A stretch of DNA of 48,764 nt from a virus: positions 1-48,764 of the IMG/VR virus record IMGVR_UViG_3300035156_000119. One strand, 5' to 3'. This document shows positions 46,249 to 48,764 of this stretch, in pieces; position 1 is the stretch's first letter, and every line of letters starts with the position of its first letter. The notes beneath the pieces are model-generated. The model saw nothing but the letters and a program-made list of their open reading frames with translations, made no database searches and was not told the DNA's origin. Both the position numbers and the translations under genes were made by a program.

Positions 46249-46728
46249 ATGCGTCTACCTGACAGTGTGCAAGAAATAGCTGACGTTATTGGGCGTGATC
46301 AAGCGTTACTGCTGATCGGTGCGCTTCCACGGTGCTATGTCGGGCGTGAAGGCGGCAAGTCGAACCAGGTCGTCATGTACGTGCCGACGCTGAAGAACCT
46401 GAAGCCGGATCATCAGCTTGTTCGCATCCTGGGCTGGGTCAATGCCGAAAAGCTATCGAAGGAATTCGGCGGCGAAATCATGAAGCCAGCGAACTGCGCG
46501 TTCATCCAGCGCGAGTTCCTGCACAAGACGATCCTGGGGATGATGCGCGGCGGGAAGATGAAGGCCACGGAGGTGGCGGCCATCGTCGGCGTACATGAAC
46601 GGACCGTGCGCAACCTGGTTCGGGAAAACCCCCCGGAGGATTTTGAACTGGCAGCGAACGACAATGCGGAACACGTCAATCACAAGGCCCGACCGATGAA
46701 CCGTATTTCCGCAGAGTGTGCAGCATGA
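46249..46728 (+). CDS. Mor-like transcription activator
   Basis: 159 residues. LPDSVQEIADVIGRDQALLL, then LSKEFGGEIMKPA and the C-terminal HTH MKATEVAAIVGVHERTVRNL fit the Mu Mor/C activator family, which turns on middle and late promoters. Placed directly before the lysis genes, and after circularisation upstream of the head genes, it is a good candidate for the late regulator. The 18-mer repeat follows right after the HTH (ENPPED at residues 126-131). Confidence 0.7.
   Translation: MRLPDSVQEIADVIGRDQALLLIGALPRCYVGREGGKSNQVVMYVPTLKNLKPDHQLVRILGWVNAEKLSKEFGGEIMKPANCAFIQREFLHKTILGMMRGGKMKATEVAAIVGVHERTVRNLVRENPPEDFELAANDNAEHVNHKARPMNRISAECAA
46623..46640 (+). repeat. Dispersed 18-mer repeat, copy 6
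   Basis: Exact copy, in-frame just after the HTH of the Mor-like gene (Glu-Asn-Pro-Pro-Glu-Asp). Confidence 0.95.
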
Positions 46729-47018
46729 CAACACCAGACTTACAGCGAAGGGCCAGCGATCAGTCGTCGGCACAAAATGGCGTGAAGCTCGACGTGATGG
46801 CTGTCGATTTCCATGCATTCAATGAGCGTCTGCTGGTGGTGGAAGCCAACCTTGCCCGCAACAACGAGATGACCGCCCTGCTGCTGGAATTATTCAGTGC
46901 CGCGAAGACTGGCTTCAAGGTGCTTGGCTGGGTGGGCGAAGCAGTCAAATGGGTAGGCATGATCGCTGGCGGCGCTGCTGCGATTTATGCGGCCTGGAAA
47001 GCGTTCGGGGGCAAGTGA
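46725..47018 (+). CDS. Putative holin
   Basis: 97 residues from ATG 46725. A soluble N-terminal part is followed by one C-terminal membrane span (WVGMIAGGAAAIYAAWKAFG). Position directly before endolysin and overlap of one base with it (TGATG) support a holin or pinholin role. Confidence 0.65.
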   Translation: MTTPDLQRRASDQSSAQNGVKLDVMAVDFHAFNERLLVVEANLARNNEMTALLLELFSAAKTGFKVLGWVGEAVKWVGMIAGGAAAIYAAWKAFGGK

Positions 47019-47512
47019 TGGCAGATGGCAAAGTGCGCATGACCATTGCGGCCCTGTCGCTTAGTGCGGCGGCGTACGTCGGCATCCTGACCCGCGAAGG
47101 GTACACGGATGGCGTTGTGATCCCGACGAAGGGCGATGTGCCAACGATTGGCTTCGGGACTACTGGCGGCGTCAAGAAGGGCGACCGCACTACACCTGTG
47201 AAGGCGGCGCAGCGAGCGCTTGCCGATGTGCAGAAGTTCGAAGGCGCGCTGAAGCAATGTGTGACTGCTCCACTGCACCAGGCTGAGTACGACATTTACA
47301 CGGACCTGTCGTACAACATCGGCAGCGGCGCGTTCTGTTCGTCCAGCATCGTAAAACGCCTGAACGAGCGCGACTATCTGGGCGCGTGCAATTCGATCCT
47401 GAAGTTCAAGTATGCAGCCGGGTACGACTGTTCGACACCTGGCAATAAGCGCTGTGCGGGGCTGTGGACTGATCGTCTGCGGGTTCATGCTCAGTGCGTG
47501 GCGGCGCAATGA
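47018..47512 (+). CDS. Endolysin, phage lysozyme (GH24) with SAR-type N-terminus
   Basis: 164 residues from ATG 47018. The N-terminal MTIAALSLSAAAYVGIL is a weakly hydrophobic signal-anchor-release segment. Catalytic Glu27 (REGYTDG) and GDVPTIGFGTT (Asp40, Thr43) identify the T4/P22-type lysozyme fold, which cuts peptidoglycan. Several Cys (QCV, FCSSS, ACNS, DCST) could form disulphides as in SAR endolysins. Lysis timing would then depend on release from the membrane. Confidence 0.9.
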   Translation: MADGKVRMTIAALSLSAAAYVGILTREGYTDGVVIPTKGDVPTIGFGTTGGVKKGDRTTPVKAAQRALADVQKFEGALKQCVTAPLHQAEYDIYTDLSYNIGSGAFCSSSIVKRLNERDYLGACNSILKFKYAAGYDCSTPGNKRCAGLWTDRLRVHAQCVAAQ

Positions 47513-48030
47513 TTGCCGCGCTCGCACTCAGGGCCGCAGCGCCTTACGTGATCGCAGTCGCCGTCGCTGGCGGCTGTTTTTACGCAGCTTACTCGCATGG
47601 CGTCGAGACGACCAAGACGCTGTACGAACTGCGCATCAGCACGGCGGCCAAGAAGCACGCCGATGAAGTCATTTCATGGAACGCGAAGGTGCTGATGGCC
47701 GACCGCAAGGCCGTCGATGACATTGCCGCGCTTTCCGTCACTTACCAGAAAGCCATCCAAGATGAAAAAACTGAACATGATCGGATCGCTGCTGATCTGC
47801 GCACTGGCACTGTCCGGTTGCGCGACCGACTTGCCTATGTCGAGTTCGCCCATGCAGTCGTACCCACGCCTGGCACCAGCACCCGCAGCAGTGATGCAGC
47901 CAAGGGCGTCGGACTTCAAGCAGCGGATGCTGAATTTCTGCTGCGTATCGCCAGTGAAGCCGACCAAGTGAGCGACCAATTGCGGGCTTGCCAGGCTGTG
48001 GTGCGTGGGGATCGGACGGTGATGCCATGA
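47509..48030 (+). CDS. Inner-membrane spanin, Rz-like
   Basis: 173 residues from ATG 47509. One N-terminal membrane span (AAPYVIAVAVAGGCFYAAY) and a long periplasmic helix (AAKKHADEVISWNAKVLMAD). It spans the periplasm with Rz1 and fuses inner and outer membranes at lysis. Rz1 is embedded in another frame. ATGA overlap with endolysin. Confidence 0.85.
   Translation: MIAALALRAAAPYVIAVAVAGGCFYAAYSHGVETTKTLYELRISTAAKKHADEVISWNAKVLMADRKAVDDIAALSVTYQKAIQDEKTEHDRIAADLRTGTVRLRDRLAYVEFAHAVVPTPGTSTRSSDAAKGVGLQAADAEFLLRIASEADQVSDQLRACQAVVRGDRTVMP
47762..47971 (+). CDS. Outer-membrane spanin lipoprotein, Rz1-like
   Basis: 69 residues from ATG 47762, wholly inside the Rz-like gene in another frame. A signal peptide (KKLNMIGSLLICALALSGC) ends in the lipobox LSGC, and the mature part is Pro-rich (MQSYPRLAPAPAAVMQP). 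Exactly the lambda Rz/Rz1 nesting. Confidence 0.85.
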   Translation: MKKLNMIGSLLICALALSGCATDLPMSSSPMQSYPRLAPAPAAVMQPRASDFKQRMLNFCCVSPVKPTK

Positions 48031-48308
48031 CACAGATTGTGCACCGCCTGCCGATGATCGATAAGGCCATCTGGAAGAATGCAGGCGACCTGGACAAGCC
48101 TATCGCCAAGCAGGGGCGAGGGAGGTCGAGCCATTGCACCATCCCTGATGCTGTGATCGCCAAGATGCGGCATATGCATGAGGTGGAGCGCATGCCCGCA
48201 ATGCAGGTAATCGACGCATACCCACAGCACAGCAGAAGCTATGTCCGCAACGTGCTGGGGTATGTGACCCGCCCACATGTGCGCCCATGTGCAGGGGAGG
48301 CAGCATGA
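48027..48308 (+). CDS. Small HTH-like protein, unknown
   Basis: 93 residues from ATG 48027. TIPDAVIAKMRHMHEVERMP and QVIDAYPQHSRSYVRNVLGY resemble a homeodomain-like HTH found in terminal phage regions near cos. Could regulate packaging or late genes. ATGA overlaps on both sides. Confidence 0.5.
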   Translation: MTQIVHRLPMIDKAIWKNAGDLDKPIAKQGRGRSSHCTIPDAVIAKMRHMHEVERMPAMQVIDAYPQHSRSYVRNVLGYVTRPHVRPCAGEAA

Positions 48309-48535
48309 TGGCCCTAGCAGTAGGGGCTATGTTGCCATTCATCATTGTGGGCATGGTGCTGCTGTATGCGTGGATAGTGCACAGTGGACCATGGGACTAC
48401 CAGCTTGGGCGTGTTCAGTTGGGTATCGGCTGGTGGGCGGGCAGCGCCAAGGTGTTCGCATGCACCCGCCAATGGTATGACGGCTACTGGTATGGCTTTC
48501 GTCTTGGTCCGTTCTGGCTGTGTGTCGAGCCATGA
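48305..48535 (+). CDS. Membrane protein, unknown
   Basis: 76 residues from ATG 48305. One N-terminal span (AVGAMLPFIIVGMVLLYAWI), then an aromatic Trp/Tyr-rich tail (WYDGYWYGFRLGPFW). Lies between lysis genes and cos. Confidence 0.5.
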   Translation: MMALAVGAMLPFIIVGMVLLYAWIVHSGPWDYQLGRVQLGIGWWAGSAKVFACTRQWYDGYWYGFRLGPFWLCVEP

Positions 48536-48735
48536 GCGGCGGCCTCATGCTCTACGTGTGCACCAGGTGCGGGCTGTGCAATGCGGATGGCACGCACCAG
48601 GATGCGGCCTGCCCTGTGGGTATTCGTGAGGGCAATGCTATCGTGCGCCATGAGGGCGTGGGCAATTCGATTGCGTGCGAGGTATCGCAGGGCAGTACCC
48701 CTGACCCCACCCCCCCCCTCAAAGGTACTCCCTGA
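48532..48735 (+). CDS. Small Cys-rich protein, unknown
   Basis: 67 residues from ATG 48532. CTRCGLCNADG and a later ACP and ACE give a possible zinc site. The C-terminus is Pro/Thr-rich. Last gene before the right end. Confidence 0.45.
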   Translation: MSGGLMLYVCTRCGLCNADGTHQDAACPVGIREGNAIVRHEGVGNSIACEVSQGSTPDPTPPLKGTP

Positions 48736-48736
48736 C

Positions 48737-48764
48737 GCCCCCTAGCCCTGCGGGGGCAGAGTCC
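48737..48764. other. Right genome end: cos-like terminal repeat with dyad
   Basis: Bases 48753-48764 repeat bases 2-13. Just inside is a GCCCCC (48737-48742) / GGGGGC (48752-48757) inverted repeat overlapping the terminal copy. These features fit a cohesive-end site with a 12-base overhang, the same length as lambda's. Confidence 0.55.

Overview
The window looks like the complete linear genome of a temperate, contractile-tailed bacteriophage. It carries phage packaging, head, tail, integration, recombination, replication and lysis genes and no recognisable host housekeeping genes. The DNA is GC-rich with GC-ending codons. Together with a tRNA-Arg-derived attachment site this suggests a proteobacterial host, most likely a betaproteobacterium (Burkholderiales); that host call is inference. 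The two ends share a 12-base direct repeat (2-13 and 48753-48764). The first genes are a lambda-type Nu1/GpA terminase pair, so the ends are read here as a cos site.

Layout. 80-8843: lambda/HK97-type packaging and head genes (terminase, portal, a fused prohead protease-major capsid protein, head-tail joining proteins). 8836-24823: an SGNH esterase-like tail protein followed by a P2-type contractile tail (baseplate V, W, J, I; spike and fibres; sheath; tube; E/E' frameshift chaperones; tape measure; U, X, D). The phage is thus a lambda-head/P2-tail chimera. 24864-26797: attP (3' part of a tRNA-Arg gene flanked by paired direct repeats), a small ORF, a tyrosine integrase and a small basic ORF. 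26811-27217: a highly structured, apparently non-coding RNA region ending in a strong terminator. 32108 down to 27219, minus strand: a recombination operon (RecE/YqaJ-like exonuclease, Sak4-like ATPase, excisionase-like HTH protein, DUF3310 protein, zinc-finger protein, SSB, SprT-like metalloprotease). 32323-43055: rightward early genes (SF2 helicase, ParB-like protein, P-loop ATPase, thymidylate synthase, VRR-NUC nuclease, HTH regulators, primase-helicase, HNH nuclease). 43199-45898: a C5-methyltransferase-like protein and accessory ORFs. 45899-46248: AT-rich region with many TGACTA/TAGTCA motifs. 46249-48735: a Mor-like activator, then holin, SAR-type endolysin, Rz/Rz1 and small genes leading to cos. 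After circularisation lysis and head genes would be contiguous, so the Mor-like protein is a good candidate late-gene activator.

Three short-sequence systems overlay this map. (1) The 18-mer GGAAAACCCCCCGGAGGA occurs six times: three in coding sequence, always in the same phase (Glu-Asn-Pro-Pro-Glu-Glu/Asp), and three between genes, each touching a hairpin. (2) The octamer GTTTAAAC occurs eight times, far above chance for GC-rich DNA, five times in-frame as TTT-AAA. (3) A GCAAATA/TATTCGC-like operator motif recurs at four early control regions. With the structured RNA and the iteron-like cluster these are the best candidates for undescribed biology. No CI-type repressor was recognised despite a complete integration module.
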